NCBI RefSeq assembly: GCF_026151205.1 | Contig: NC_087082.1 | Location: 10,674,901-10,734,900 of the forward strand | Origin: Bolinopsis microptera | Lineage: Eukaryota > Ctenophora > Tentaculata > Lobata > Bolinopsidae | Reading direction: 5' to 3' | Length of the DNA stretch: 60,000 bases | Shown: positions 23,301-31,989 of the stretch, piece after piece | Numbering within the stretch: the first letter of the stretch is position 1 | How the letters are laid out: each line of letters begins with the position of its first letter | Position numbers and translations under genes: made by a program | Notes under the pieces: model-generated | Told to the model about the DNA's origin: nothing | The model's input: only the letters and a program-made list of their open reading frames with translations | Databases searched by the model: none

Positions 23301-23594
23301 AATATCTGTAATTAATTAATTTTAACAATTTTGTGCCAATTTTGCGTCATTTTTCTTTATAAATTTTATCTACCACGCTATCAGTGAAACAATTTTATCG
23401 TATTCCAATTTCTGATCGACTTTCATGATATTCTCTAATCATGACCTTTTTATAAATTTTTGAATCTCTTTGACTGAGTATTATGATTGATTTTATCTGA
23501 CTAATTTATTTCTTTTTTGTAGGCTCTAGCGATGTAATAAACGAAGTTTCCAAGCCAAATTTGTGTGTTTCCCTTCGTGTCCAAAATCAATCAT
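20330..23594 (+). mobile_element. Penelope-like element, near-full copy
   Basis: Extends from the junction with the truncated copy to TCAATCAT at 23594. It has one long frame plus a 3' region of about 310 bases nearly identical to that of the upstream copy, so the two copies are young. Confidence 0.85.
20357..23281 (+). CDS. Penelope-like reverse transcriptase with GIY-YIG endonuclease
   Basis: One uninterrupted frame of about 975 codons. In order: a basic N-terminal region with NRISKRKRDADRRGAERKK, RT motifs including ADKGGATLLLD, ALYPSIRPELAL, IPTGNCISRQVA and the catalytic RRFIDDVLGVW, then a Cys motif (CSAPGCKTC), and a C-terminal GIY-YIG-type nuclease (IIYVAQCQQC, TYFGQT, RLNGHR). This combination defines endonuclease-bearing Penelope-like retroelements. 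The first in-frame codons after the TGA at 20354 contain no ATG. The position often given as a start (20435) is TTG, so the true start is probably in an upstream exon or has been lost. The frame is otherwise intact, which suggests recent activity. Confidence 0.88.
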   Translation, partial: HEGEHTRDARRDNYSLNLSEKLVKRELQLGLLNRVKEDSVLLSTKILPSIRPKIGKSFHHKDLDQKSQSILLQARVQILEQCAITEAQRDTNKLQLGLSKALDRYGDRERIEKLIDDQNRRLRTTNLKRLDKKVKFHLDKAKQERQNSHPQPNTNRISKRKRDADRRGAERKKYRASKAAKKVEWMKNHVERNIKGKLVINLSSQEVPDIAYMYLAKGLNFVESRPVAKEDLLFDVKEFLRKMERKAYFHQTQTDTAGDTEDIHKDLRLRSRRHPQDYSHPLFDEIKTRLTGFVTNPNPDEPHSNLTDAEQRGKGWVLKSIEDQSIFVTSADKGGATLLLDYRTVMDTVKSELEKETKFTKFEISVGVKMEQTQLKVKEAVLKHHHLNIISEEVKKRITGINDKGNMVHAPEIRPEIPYAYPLYKVHKLSQEQIEAKTIPPVRLVHATKGGPLYRLEKFVSPYVTQISRKYCEEEFILDTPDIISQINSYNKETLKGASRNLQLFTLDVAALYPSIRPELALTALEDALNSDTNFSQELKAALHEFTDLIFRESFVTYQGEGYINKEGIPTGNCISRQVADVTMHWLLFKQIKGKMKNWSLVDLWRRFIDDVLGVWLGTVRQFNLFVEQLNKLAEPFGIRFADQQIGKTVNFLDITLTLDTYNQIQYRLYRKETDARNYLRTDSFHPHHVFESVAFSQMIRIIERNSQDSTCVEDLMELKADLSKSGHNSVKLEEIEPRAVVRVLENTHGANRSKESENADNLVFSVQHSSDNIQLKKLIHELGPDIRRICGDIRVIFATRKHPSIGNRVVKNRQLGNKAECPQKTSQKCSAPGCKTCPVLFDLDSKIMVNGMELNLDESLTCKDKHIIYVAQCQQCRAIEGSEDTYFGQTLTPFHIRLNGHRNKFNIDDRALYEHSALSMHCYDVHKDTFSFDCFKFGIVKKTKPSLLDREEARFCAKFRTNVWGLNRMEIKR

Positions 23595-23603
23595 AGTGTC
23601 TAA

Positions 23604-24189
23604 TATATAGAACGCCAGTGTTATTTGTTTTACAACTTGCCGCCAGCCAGTCTGAGGTCTATGCTGATAATACCTTGGCTTCCCTTGCGGGATATATCGG
23701 CAAATTATCAGCTCTCAGTGTCGGAGACTTTTAGTGGATATAATTCCCGGAAGGTATTATAATATAATAATGCCTTCGGCTCTTCGGGCTCCGCTTGATA
23801 ATTCCCGACAGCTTGCTGGAGGGAATTTGCGGCCCGAAGAACCGGAGGTATTATGTATTATAATATTTTCCGGTTCCGAATTGGAAGGGGTGTAATCCGA
23901 TACGTGCGCATGATACAATATAGTGTCTAATATATAGAACGCCAGTGTTATTTGTTTTACAACTTGCCGCCAGCCAGTCTGAGGTCTATGCTGATAATAC
24001 CTTGGCTTCCCTTGCGGGATATATCGGCAAATTATCAGCTCTCAGTGTCCGAGACTTTTAGTGGATATAATTCCCGGAAGGTATTATAATACATAACACC
24101 TTGGCAATTTCGTGCCCGCGCGTTCCCTCCAGCAAGCTGTCGGGAATTATCGCGCTCAGCACTCAACAGCCAAGGTATTATTATATTAT
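23604..24189. repeat. Palindromic repeat family P, right of the Penelope element (two copies)
   Basis: GAACGCCAGTGTTATTTG, CAACTTGCCGCCAGCCAGTC and TGATAATACCTTGGCTTCCC occur at 23611-23760 and again at 23936-24090 in direct orientation, opposite to the copy at 18464. Each is followed by an imperfect hairpin. The Penelope pair was inserted into this repeat. Confidence 0.7.
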
Positions 24190-24995
24190 AACTATTTCAG
24201 GGAATTATATGCACTTAAACCCGTCGACACTGAGAGCTGATAATTTGCAGATTTGTCCCGCAAGGAACCGAAGGTATTATCATCACATACTGCGAGTCAC
24301 CTCAGACTGGCTGGCGGCAAGTTTCAAAACAAATAACAGTGGCGCACTATTATATATTACACACTATATTGTATCATGCGCACGTATCACATTACACATC
24401 TTACACGAGCCCCCGTCAATAGTTATAACAAGGGGGGGGGGGGTAATTTTTTTTTTGTTTTGTTTAGGTAAAAGTAGTTACCTAAACAAAAAACCAACAA
24501 ATAATACCTTCGCTTCTTCGGGCCGCAAATTTCCTCCAGCAAGCCCTCAAAAGCAAAGGTATTATTGTATTATAATTAATTTCCTAATTCAAAAATATAA
24601 TTTACACCGAAAGTTTTTACGTTGACGTTGAGCCCAATAAGATGCACATTTGAATTAAGTTAAGCTTTATATTATTATCTATTTTACTATATATTATTAT
24701 TTATTGCAGATGTTCAGGTAATTAAACCTACTAAACTAGTTAGTTTGGATCCTGTATATCTTGATAGAATTAGTTAATTACTGGTCTGGTATCTCTTTGA
24801 ATTATAATCTTAAGTCTCGTCAAATAACGTAGTGTTATAAAGATAAAATATTCTGGTAACTCCATATAATGACGTTTAATAGCTCGGAAGTAAAAATAGA
24901 AATCCTCGAAGATGAAGACAATATTATAACTCGATTGTTTAGTTTGTAGTCCGTGCTAATGGATAGCCGCGAGTGTTAATTGAATTGCTGACTCC
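24190..24995. repeat. 3' flank of dioxygenase copy D, duplicate of 12351-13193
   Basis: Nearly identical to the 3' flank of copy C, with a shorter poly-G run and a different insertion and deletion pattern near 24440-24500. Confidence 0.75.
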
Positions 24996-25550
24996 TCAAT
25001 GTTGATCTATCTCTAAGAATATTGAGTTTTCCTTGTCCGGGGAGAGGATCCTGTTGACCATAATCTGCCAATCCATGTAAGAAGTAGCAACTATCATATC
25101 TTGTTCGGGAGCTGTCTTTTTGAACATCCTTCGAGCGTGGTAGACTCTCCAATTATCAGTGATTACAAACTCTCCCGAATTCAATCTTTTTGTGTAGTGC
25201 CTACTAGGATCCTCCACTAGTCCTCTGTAGTACGTGTACGCTTCCCAAAACTTCTCTCTGGTTCCCGTGTCCGTGAAACGGGTAAACATGGCCGAATCCA
25301 GGTTGAACGGTTGATCAACCGTTTGCCAAATGTCCTTCCCGAGCATATTCACCACACAGTGGTGAGTCATCTGGAATATTCCTGTTCCTGGTGGCGTGTA
25401 TCTGTAGGTCACTGGAACAGTTTTCAGCACTTCCAGAAGGTCGGATCTTTTCTCTGACATCTCTTTGATCGCTGAGAATGAATCTACCCAGAAACTCTCG
25501 CCACCCTCAACAGTGTTCTTCACACAATGGAAAAACTGCACGTGCGGTGT
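24996..25550 (-). CDS. Dioxygenase copy D, exon 2
   Basis: 555 bases, open throughout, with acceptor ATTTTCAG|ACACC. The distal iron-binding His is kept (DNWRVYHARR). It is almost identical to copy C exon 2. Exon 1 is broken by a LINE, so this exon may be reached only by unusual splicing. Confidence 0.8.
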   Translation of the reverse strand, partial: TPHVQFFHCVKNTVEGGESFWVDSFSAIKEMSEKRSDLLEVLKTVPVTYRYTPPGTGIFQMTHHCVVNMLGKDIWQTVDQPFNLDSAMFTRFTDTGTREKFWEAYTYYRGLVEDPSRHYTKRLNSGEFVITDNWRVYHARRMFKKTAPEQDMIVATSYMDWQIMVNRILSPDKENSIFLEIDQH

Positions 25551-25658
25551 CTGAAAATATGATTGGAAAAGTAATCTTACAGATCTCACAAAATAGCCCG
25601 TTTCCTCTTACCGCCGTTTTTATTTATCTCAACCACGAAGCAGAAAAGTTCCACATTA

Positions 25659-26333
25659 AGGGGACTAATGTTAAAAAATGAGTCAGTAATGTTTGAACAT
25701 TACTGACTAAAAGATTAGTCTTATCAAGCTGATTACGATTATGTAAAAATTATTTCAAAAAACTGATACTTTTTGAGTTATAGGCATTTTAAGCCTTAAA
25801 TCTGCCATTTTTTGCCCTTTTTTACGATGAATTTTACTAAGTCGTTTGAGGCCACATTTCATAGCCTAAAACTCAAATCTGAGAGAAATGCTACTCCAAA
25901 AAGTTTGATATGATCATCAGCTACACTTACAAGAATTTTTAAAGCGATATCTGCTGACCCGGCCCGGGTGATTGCTAAAATGTACAACTTTAGAAGTAGG
26001 CAAAAATTTCAATTTTTCTTTTTTCGACCTTGTTCGGTCTGCAACTTCGTCATTTATTGTTTAATTATATAATCCTTTCAAGGGCCTCTTGTCAGTAATA
26101 TTCAAAAAATTTTCAAAAACCGTTTAAAATGACTGAAATATCGGTATTACAGTGACAGACTTCTCAAAATTTCCAAAACTTTCGAAAAAGAAAATATTTA
26201 TTTCTTCGAAAGTGAGTGCTCTCAAAAATAATTTTTATTGTATCAAATCTTATTGTTTTGATGTATACTTTCTTAATATGAAGTTAACTACAGGGCCCCG
26301 GCATAAAAGCTTTTTGTACATAATATGTCCCCT
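25659..26333. mobile_element. Non-autonomous DNA transposon in copy D intron
   Basis: Compared with the copy C intron (CCACATTAATGGTATCTGAC, uninterrupted), 675 bp are inserted between CCACATTA and TAGTGGTATCTG. The ends are AGGGGAC and GTCCCCT, flanked by TA on both sides. Only about 7 bp of terminus are clearly inverted. A perfect 13-bp-arm hairpin lies near the left end. No transposase frame. Confidence 0.8.
25681..25708. repeat. Perfect hairpin, 13-bp arms, 2-base loop
   Basis: AGTCAGTAATGTT, then TG, then AACATTACTGACT, close to the left end of the intronic transposon. Confidence 0.9.
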
Positions 26334-26626
26334 TAGTGGTATCTGACATAATAGTATAACAATAATAAGTTCGCCATTTACCAATAACTCGAAAAGTTTG
26401 GGGCTTCTTCTATAACGATACCCAAAAATATTCTTGGGCTAGATTTAGTACCTGATAAAAATAAGAGAGGTCAAGGTGAAGTGCAAGTCCCCCGGAGCCA
26501 TATCCTGAGTTGTTAGGATTTGGCTTGTACTTTACCAGATCCACCGTTTTAAACACAGTCCTCCGCAAAGGACTCATCTTTAGACCCTCCTCTACGACGT
26601 CCAACATGCCCTCTTCAGCCGGTATA

Positions 26627-27698
26627 TAAACAAAAGCTCTAAGAAACAGATAGTAAACAAAGTAAACATTTCTGTCCCCTAATCTTTCTCAAACAAAAGT
26701 CATGCAATTTGCATACTTCTCCATTTAACTCTATTCTGAGCGATTAAAGTTAAATTGTTTAAATCACATAAATTATTTAACGATAATTTTCGAACACTAA
26801 GGTCGTGTAGAATCAGTGAGAAAAGGTTTGACTGCGGTCTTCCACGCCGCCCTTGAAGCTGTAAAGTGTTAACAGCAAAAACAAGCGACGAATAGGCTGG
26901 ACCATCTGTAGGCCCACGCAGTACATGTCCGAGCATCCTCCACCGACTACGAGCCACTTTAGCTGACAATGGTTCGCTATTGCAGCGTTTATACAAGTTC
27001 TTGTTGGAAATGATGTGAGGGTATTTGTAATTCAAAATTGATCGCAGATGACGTCTGTGAGCAATATCTAGTTTTTCCAATACTGATTTAGGAGCAGCCC
27101 AGCAAGATGAATTGTACATTAAAACGGATACTACCAGAGCCTCATACAACAGAAGCCTCTTGCTCAGAGGGATCTTATGGTTCCAAGCTTTCTTGTATTT
27201 GTTAAACGCGGCATATCCCAGACATATCCTTCTAGAGATGTCCTCCTTACTACAAAGCATGGAGCCAAGCGTGATACTCTTTCTCCAGAGCTCGTTCCCT
27301 GCAATTGGCTTACCCTGATCGTCTATAGCTCCCTTTTCAGCTAAGTACACATGAGTGAAATCAGTTTTGTCTTCGTTAACGAAGAGATTCCAATCTTTAA
27401 GGACTTCTGTTGCAATAGGCAACAGCTCCCTCAAATTGTCCTCATCTTCATCATTGAAGTCGATATCATCAGCATACTCACTGTCAAGTGGAAGACCGAT
27501 ATCGGTGATAGGTGGGTTAGGCCTATTCATTGCAGTTTCAAGCCTGTTACGGAGGTCACGCAAGGCACCCGCTAAGACAAGTGTGAACAAACATCCAGAC
27601 AGACAGTCACCTTGGAATGCACCGAGAAAACTCTGGAATTCAGCAGACAGTGTACCGTTGATATTGACTTTGAGCTTGGTGTTGGAAAGCTCAACACC
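26627..27698 (-). mobile_element. 5'-truncated LINE fragment inserted in exon 1 of copy D
   Basis: The 10-bp duplication AGCCGGTATA flanks it at 26617-26626 and 27699-27708. The content is the second half of a non-LTR reverse transcriptase: FQGDCLSGCLFTL (motif B), SEYADDIDF (motif C), then RRHLRSIL and RWRMLGHVLR, typical of LINE RT C-termini. The stop is at 26700-26702 and a 73-base 3' UTR follows without a poly-A tail. The orientation equals that of the host gene. Confidence 0.85.
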
Positions 27699-28268
27699 AG
27701 CCGGTATACCTTTCAGAAACACTATACCGTATCTCATGTAGTGGGTCAGGAACTCTGTGGTGTTATCAACGTCCTTTATTACCCAGGAGTAGTCCCAAAG
27801 CTTGGAAACTTCCGCGTCTGGCTCCCCCCAGAATTTCTGTTCTGTGTTCTTCCTTCTCGTCAGATCTAGCAACTTTTCCATACGAGAGTGTATGGGGTTA
27901 GGTCCGTAGTCTCCCCTCATGGTCCGTGCAATTAGTCCCTCATGTCCATCACTCCACTTCAATCCAAGATAATGCTCTGACATTCTACCAATCTCCTCCA
28001 CTTTGATCCCCGGGAACAAGCTCCCACTTAAAGGTAGATCCAGGCACTGGTGGGCGTGTTTCCCAAAACAGGTTTCACATCGGCACATATGACGGGTCTC
28101 GATGTGCAGCAAGTCCCTCCCGTCCAGCTGGATTCCCTTTTCCGTAGACTTGACCGATTTACAGGGCCTACAAGAGTTAGTGCAAGTTTTGCAGTAGTTA
28201 CGGAACAGTCTTGCCAACGTGGGATAGTGCTGAGATTTCGGTTTCAGCCGTGTCAACCAGGATAACAT
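26700..28268 (-). CDS. Fused reading frame: dioxygenase N-terminus plus LINE reverse transcriptase
   Basis: A single 522-codon frame starts at the dioxygenase ATG, runs about 190 residues through its zinc domain and the beginning of the catalytic domain, crosses the left target duplication (GIPAG) and continues in frame into 330 or so residues of the LINE reverse transcriptase up to the LINE's own stop. There are no frameshifts or stops. The RT lacks its first motifs (including the first catalytic Asp) and the dioxygenase part lacks all three iron ligands, so neither enzyme should work. Expression is unknown. It is an insertion by-product unless shown otherwise. Confidence 0.7.
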   Translation of the reverse strand: MLSWLTRLKPKSQHYPTLARLFRNYCKTCTNSCRPCKSVKSTEKGIQLDGRDLLHIETRHMCRCETCFGKHAHQCLDLPLSGSLFPGIKVEEIGRMSEHYLGLKWSDGHEGLIARTMRGDYGPNPIHSRMEKLLDLTRRKNTEQKFWGEPDAEVSKLWDYSWVIKDVDNTTEFLTHYMRYGIVFLKGIPAGVELSNTKLKVNINGTLSAEFQSFLGAFQGDCLSGCLFTLVLAGALRDLRNRLETAMNRPNPPITDIGLPLDSEYADDIDFNDEDEDNLRELLPIATEVLKDWNLFVNEDKTDFTHVYLAEKGAIDDQGKPIAGNELWRKSITLGSMLCSKEDISRRICLGYAAFNKYKKAWNHKIPLSKRLLLYEALVVSVLMYNSSCWAAPKSVLEKLDIAHRRHLRSILNYKYPHIISNKNLYKRCNSEPLSAKVARSRWRMLGHVLRGPTDGPAYSSLVFAVNTLQLQGRRGRPQSNLFSLILHDLSVRKLSLNNLCDLNNLTLIAQNRVKWRSMQIA

Positions 28269-29104
28269 GTTTCCTAGATCGGGTATGGGAATGAGCTCAA
28301 ATTATGCATATGCCTCAAAATATGCATTTATCTGGTCTTAAAATCTTTTATGTGAATTAAGATGGTTCTCATTAGCTAAGAAGAAATTTTAATGACATAG
28401 CTAATTCTAAACGATTACTTAATAACCCGTCTTATGACATACTCAGTATAAGGAAAAATGAAATAAGATAGAATAAAATAAAACAAAATGAATAAACGGA
28501 AAATAAATCCAAGAAATTTAGTGATGCATTGCAACTCGTTTGGGAATTTTATTATGTAAGTTTTTTTTACGTATTACAGGTTATATATTATGAATATCAT
28601 CATTACCAAAATTGAAAACCAGATTCAAAAGAGTTAAATTCTAAATCATCCATATTTGATAATTCGTCAGTTTTGTTTGAGGTCTTTACTCTTTCTCGAT
28701 CCTCTAATGCACAATAAAAATAATTTACGCCGGAATTTTTTACGTTGACGTTGAGCCCGATTAGATGCACGTTTGAATTAAGTTACGCTTTATATTATTA
28801 TTTATTTCATTATTATTTAGTGCAGATGTTCAGGTAATTAAACCTACTAAACTAGTTAGAACTTGTATCCTGTATAGTTAATGACTTGGTTTTGGCTGAG
28901 CCTGCTCGAACGTGACTAAATTTATCTGTTCGTTGGGCGACAAATTTTAATATTCTGATCGAATTGACTTTAAAGCCAAAGAATAATACCGGTTTAGATA
29001 AGGTCTCATGTTTTCCTTAGTAAGATGCATCAAGCATGTAAGAAGAGTCTAAGATGATAATTATTAGAAATTTAGCTCCAAAATAACATTAAAAATTGTT
29101 TCAG
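28269..29104. repeat. 5' flank of copy D and start of the synthetase region
   Basis: 28330-28620 resembles 11850-12290 (AAGATGGTTCTCATTAGCTA, ACTCAGTAT, AATAAGATAG, GAAAACCAGATTC), and 28720-28860 resembles 12780-12950. No upstream exon of the tRNA synthetase is detectable here. Confidence 0.6.
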
Positions 29105-29270
29105 ATTTTGGAGTATTGCACAGGAACGAGTTATCCGGTGCACTGTCAGGACTGACGCGTGTGAGGCGCTTCCAGCAAGACGACGCGCACATCTTCTGTA
29201 CAACCGACCAGATTGTTGACGAGATCAGAGGATGTCTTGAATTCATGCAGGCTATATATTCAGTTCTAGG
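29105..29270 (+). CDS. TARS1: Threonyl-tRNA synthetase exon with motif 2
   Basis: Acceptor TTTCAG|AT and donor CTAGG|GTAAGG. Encodes [18 protein letters not shown] through [11 protein letters not shown], the class II motif 2 that contacts ATP and the tRNA end. Confidence 0.9.
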
Positions 29271-29826
29271 GTAAGGATTACACGTGAATAAAATAGGTAT
29301 TTTGGTTTCCGTAGTTGCAAACATTGCGCCGAGTTAGAACGTCGGAATTGTATTTCAGAATGATTACAGCTTTGAAAATAGTTTTACGTAACTTTGTATA
29401 ATGGGGTATAATGTTACTTTTTGCAGCAGATATTTATATTATTACCACACAATATATAAAATAAATATAATAAAATATAAAATAAACTTATGACTATTCT
29501 ATAATATTATACTATGATAGTATACTATGATTATCGAACTTGACACAAATATAACGTATTTAACAATAAATATTCTAAAGATCTGTTTTATCAGACTTAT
29601 AAGACCGGTAAAACATGCATATTACAATATTTATATATATTATTTATATATAATATATAATTATCTATTTCACCAAATTTACGTACGCATTTTTTGATGT
29701 GATTAAAACTTTTCTTCAAAGAATACTATAAGATTCCTAAGATCTCTGTTGCCACGGGATTTTTAGTATATTATATGTACATTTATTCCTAAATATACCT
29801 GTATCATAATATGATATCATTATCAG
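29271..29826 (+). other. Synthetase intron, very AT-rich
   Basis: Intron between the first two visible exons. It contains ATAT-rich runs near 29440-29480 and 29620-29660 and nothing else recognisable. Confidence 0.5.
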
Positions 29827-29957
29827 ATTCACGTACGAACTGGAGTTGTCTACCCGGCCGGACAAGTATCTGGGAGAGATAGAGGTTTGGGAGGATGCGG
29901 AGAGTAGACTGAAACAGGCTTTGGACGAGTTCGGGGCTCCTTGGAAACTTAACCCCG
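29827..29957 (+). CDS. TARS1: Threonyl-tRNA synthetase exon
   Basis: Acceptor TATCAG|ATT and donor CCCCG|GTTAGA. Encodes FTYELELSTRPDKYLGEIEV and the helix after it, ending KLNP, in phase with both neighbours. Confidence 0.88.
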
Positions 29958-30061
29958 GTTAGAGACTAAGAGACAGTGGAGACTTGGTTTCCGTAGATTG
30001 TAGGGATATAAGATTATAAGTGACAATGGATACTTTGTAAAATGTAGAATTATCAATTGTA

Positions 30062-30282
30062 ACAGTGGAGTTCCCACCTACGAGTGGTGGCTGAGAGGTG
30101 GCGCGCCTGAGAGGTGGCGCGGTGTATGCAAAGTATGATAATGTCAGCCGCGCCGTGGACGTGATAATTCAAACGTAATGAAAGCTAATGTCAGCCGCGC
30201 CGCAAGGCTGACATTATCATACTCTGCATACACCGCGCCACCTCTCAGGCGCGCCACCACTCGTAGGTGGGAACTCCACTGT
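30062..30282. mobile_element. Foldback MITE in synthetase intron
   Basis: The ends ACAGTGGAGTTCCCACC and GGTGGGAACTCCACTGT are inverted repeats that extend to about 78 bp per arm (through GTATGATAATGTCAGCC). TA flanks both sides (30060-30061 and 30283-30284). The left arm has an extra 11-bp duplication (TGAGAGGTGGC). The loop is about 50 bp. Tc1/mariner-type MITE by its TA target. Confidence 0.85.
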
Positions 30283-30403
30283 TATGGTGTAAAATTTAGG
30301 TAATTGTCATCTTGAGAATTTTGATATCCAATTTTCAACATAATATTATGATATTATGAAGCGTCGATGTGGCTGATTTCGGAAATAACTGTTCTCTTTT
30401 CAG

Positions 30404-30508
30404 CTGACGGTGCATTTTACGGCCCCAAGATTGACATTATTGTAAGCGACGCACTACGAAGGGCCCACCAGTGTGCTACCATCAGCTAGACTTCCAGCTC
30501 CCTCTAAG
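30404..30508 (+). pseudogene. TARS1: Threonyl-tRNA synthetase exon carrying a frameshift; seed of the minisatellite
   Basis: Acceptor TTTTCAG|CTGAC and donor CTAAG|GTAAGG. Encodes [12 protein letters not shown] and then [13 protein letters not shown]. The next codons should read CAG CTA GAC, but one T is missing (ACCATCAGC rather than ACCATTCAGC), so the frame hits TAG at 30487. The 45 or so bases before the donor, plus the donor, are the unit of the array that follows. Confidence 0.85.
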
Positions 30509-30869
30509 GTAAGGGCCCACCAGTGTGCTACCATTCAGCTAGACTTCCAGCTCCCTCTAAGGTAAGAGCCCACCAGTGTGCTACCATTCAGCTAGCCTTC
30601 CAGCTCACTCTAAGGTAAGGGCCCACCAGTGTGCTACCATTCAGTTTGACTTCCAGCTCCCTCTAAGGTAAGAGCCCACCAGTGTGCAGCCATTCAGCTA
30701 GCCTCCCAGCTCCCTCTAAGGTAAGAGCCCACCAGTGTGCTACCATTCAGCTAGACTTCCAGCTCCCTCTTAGGTAAGGGCCCACCAGTGTGTTACCATT
30801 CAGCTAGACTTCCAGATCCCTCTAAGGTAAGGGCACACCAGTGTGCTACCATTCAGTTTGACTTCCAGC
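30463..30869 (+). repeat. 53-bp exon-donor minisatellite, block 1 (about 8 units)
   Basis: Each unit is the exon end coding [16 protein letters not shown] followed by GTAAGAG or GTAAGGG, the splice donor. The first unit is the end of the exon itself. Variants include TGTGCAGCC for TGTGCTACC and CAGTTTGAC for CAGCTAGAC. Confidence 0.93.
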
Positions 30870-31989
30870 CAGAGGCACATATTAGGTGCGGTAAAAAAAT
30901 CGAAAATATGCGGTACCGCACCCGACTATCTTATCAAAAATAGGTCTGTTTATGTGTTACTGAGGGTGTAGTTCTTTACTAAGACCATGATTGAACCTAT
31001 ATCTCTATATTGAGATTCAGTTATCTGAGAACAGTGACTTGATCTGGTAGAGATCAGGAGACAGTTATTTGAAGACGCCTCTTGATAGAGTCGATCAGAT
31101 CCGATGCCTGATCGCAAATATGTGACACGCTTGTTGGCATTGATCGTCAGTACTTGTAAACCATTTGATCCAAGATCCATTAAGCCCACTATAAAGCCAA
31201 CGCTACAACGAATCGAGCTCATTACCCGATAAAAAGGGCTGCAGGTATGATCGAAGTTCGGTAACGACGAGGGTTCCATAACGGCCTGGGTCACGGTCCC
31301 GAAAGGGCCTGGGTAACGGTCCCGAAAGGGCCTGGGTCAGGGTCCCGAAAGGGCCTGGGTCACGTGGTAACTGGGTCACGTGGCCTAGGTAAGAGTTCCA
31401 AAAGGGCCTGGGTCACGGTCCCGAAAGGGCCTGGGTAACGGTCCCGAAAGGGCCTGGGTCAGGGTCCCGAAAGGGCCTGGGTCACGTGGTAACTGGGTCA
31501 CGTGGCCTAGGTATGAGTTCCAAAAGGGCCTGGGTCACGGTCCCGAAAGGGCCTGGGTCAGGGTCCCGAAAGGGCCTGGGTCACGTGGTAACTGGGTCAC
31601 GTGGCCTAGGCATGAGTTCCAGAAGGGCCTGGGTCACGGTCCCGAAAGGGCCTGGGTCACGTGGTAACTGGGTCACGTGGCCTAGGTATGAGTTCCAAAA
31701 GGGCCTGGGTCACGGTCCCGAAAGGGCCTGAGTCACGGTCCTAAAAGGGCCTGAGTCACGGTCCTAAAAGGGCCCGACTTTTAACATATTTTGGTTTTTA
31801 CACTCGAAACTCTTAACGCGAAAATTTCAAAGTTATGCGAAATTACGCGGAAAATGCTAGATTATGCGGAAATATGCAGAAAATTACAAAATGTGCGGGA
31901 GTGTGCGGAAAACAATAAATTATGCGGAAATGTGCGGAAAACGGTAAATTGTGCGATCCCGCACCCATCGCACCTAATATGTGCCTCTG
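30870..31989. mobile_element. hAT-like non-autonomous transposon inserted in the minisatellite
   Basis: Perfect terminal inverted repeats (CAGAGGCACATATTAGGTG at the left, CACCTAATATGTGCCTCTG at the right, each extending 2 bases further) with the 8-bp target duplication CTTCCAGC at 30862-30869 and 31990-31997. TGCGGAAA-type motifs cluster near both ends, like subterminal hAT transposase sites. There is no transposase frame in 1120 bp. The middle is a second minisatellite. Confidence 0.92.
31275..31775. repeat. Higher-order minisatellite inside the hAT-like element
   Basis: Basic unit AAAGGGCCTGGGTCACGGTCCCG (about 23 bp, given here with variants TAACGG and TCAGGG). It is grouped in larger units that also contain GTGGTAACTGGGTCACGTGG and CCTAGGTATGAGTTCC. 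About four larger units, the last ones shortened. Confidence 0.88.

Larger units (their letters stand above)
26452..28268 (-). pseudogene. Dioxygenase copy D exon 1, interrupted by a LINE
   Basis: The 5' part is 28268-27699 and the 3' part 26626-26452. Together (target duplication counted once) they make 735 bases, 245 codons in one frame ending at the donor CAG|GTACTA, so the gene was intact before the insertion. The zinc motif (CRCETCF), DGHEG and the HxD motif (LHLDLS) are present but now on both sides of 1072 inserted bases. The N-terminus has a Cys-rich addition (NYCKTCTNSCRPCKS) absent from B and C. Normal enzyme cannot be made unless the LINE is spliced out. Confidence 0.8.

Noticed and set aside
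23281-23600. Hammerhead ribozyme in the Penelope-like element
   Set aside because: Such ribozymes are known in this class, but I found no CTGATGA plus GAAA core in the right order in either copy.
31486-31731. Gly-rich 81-residue frame
   Set aside because: It translates the minisatellite inside the hAT-like element.
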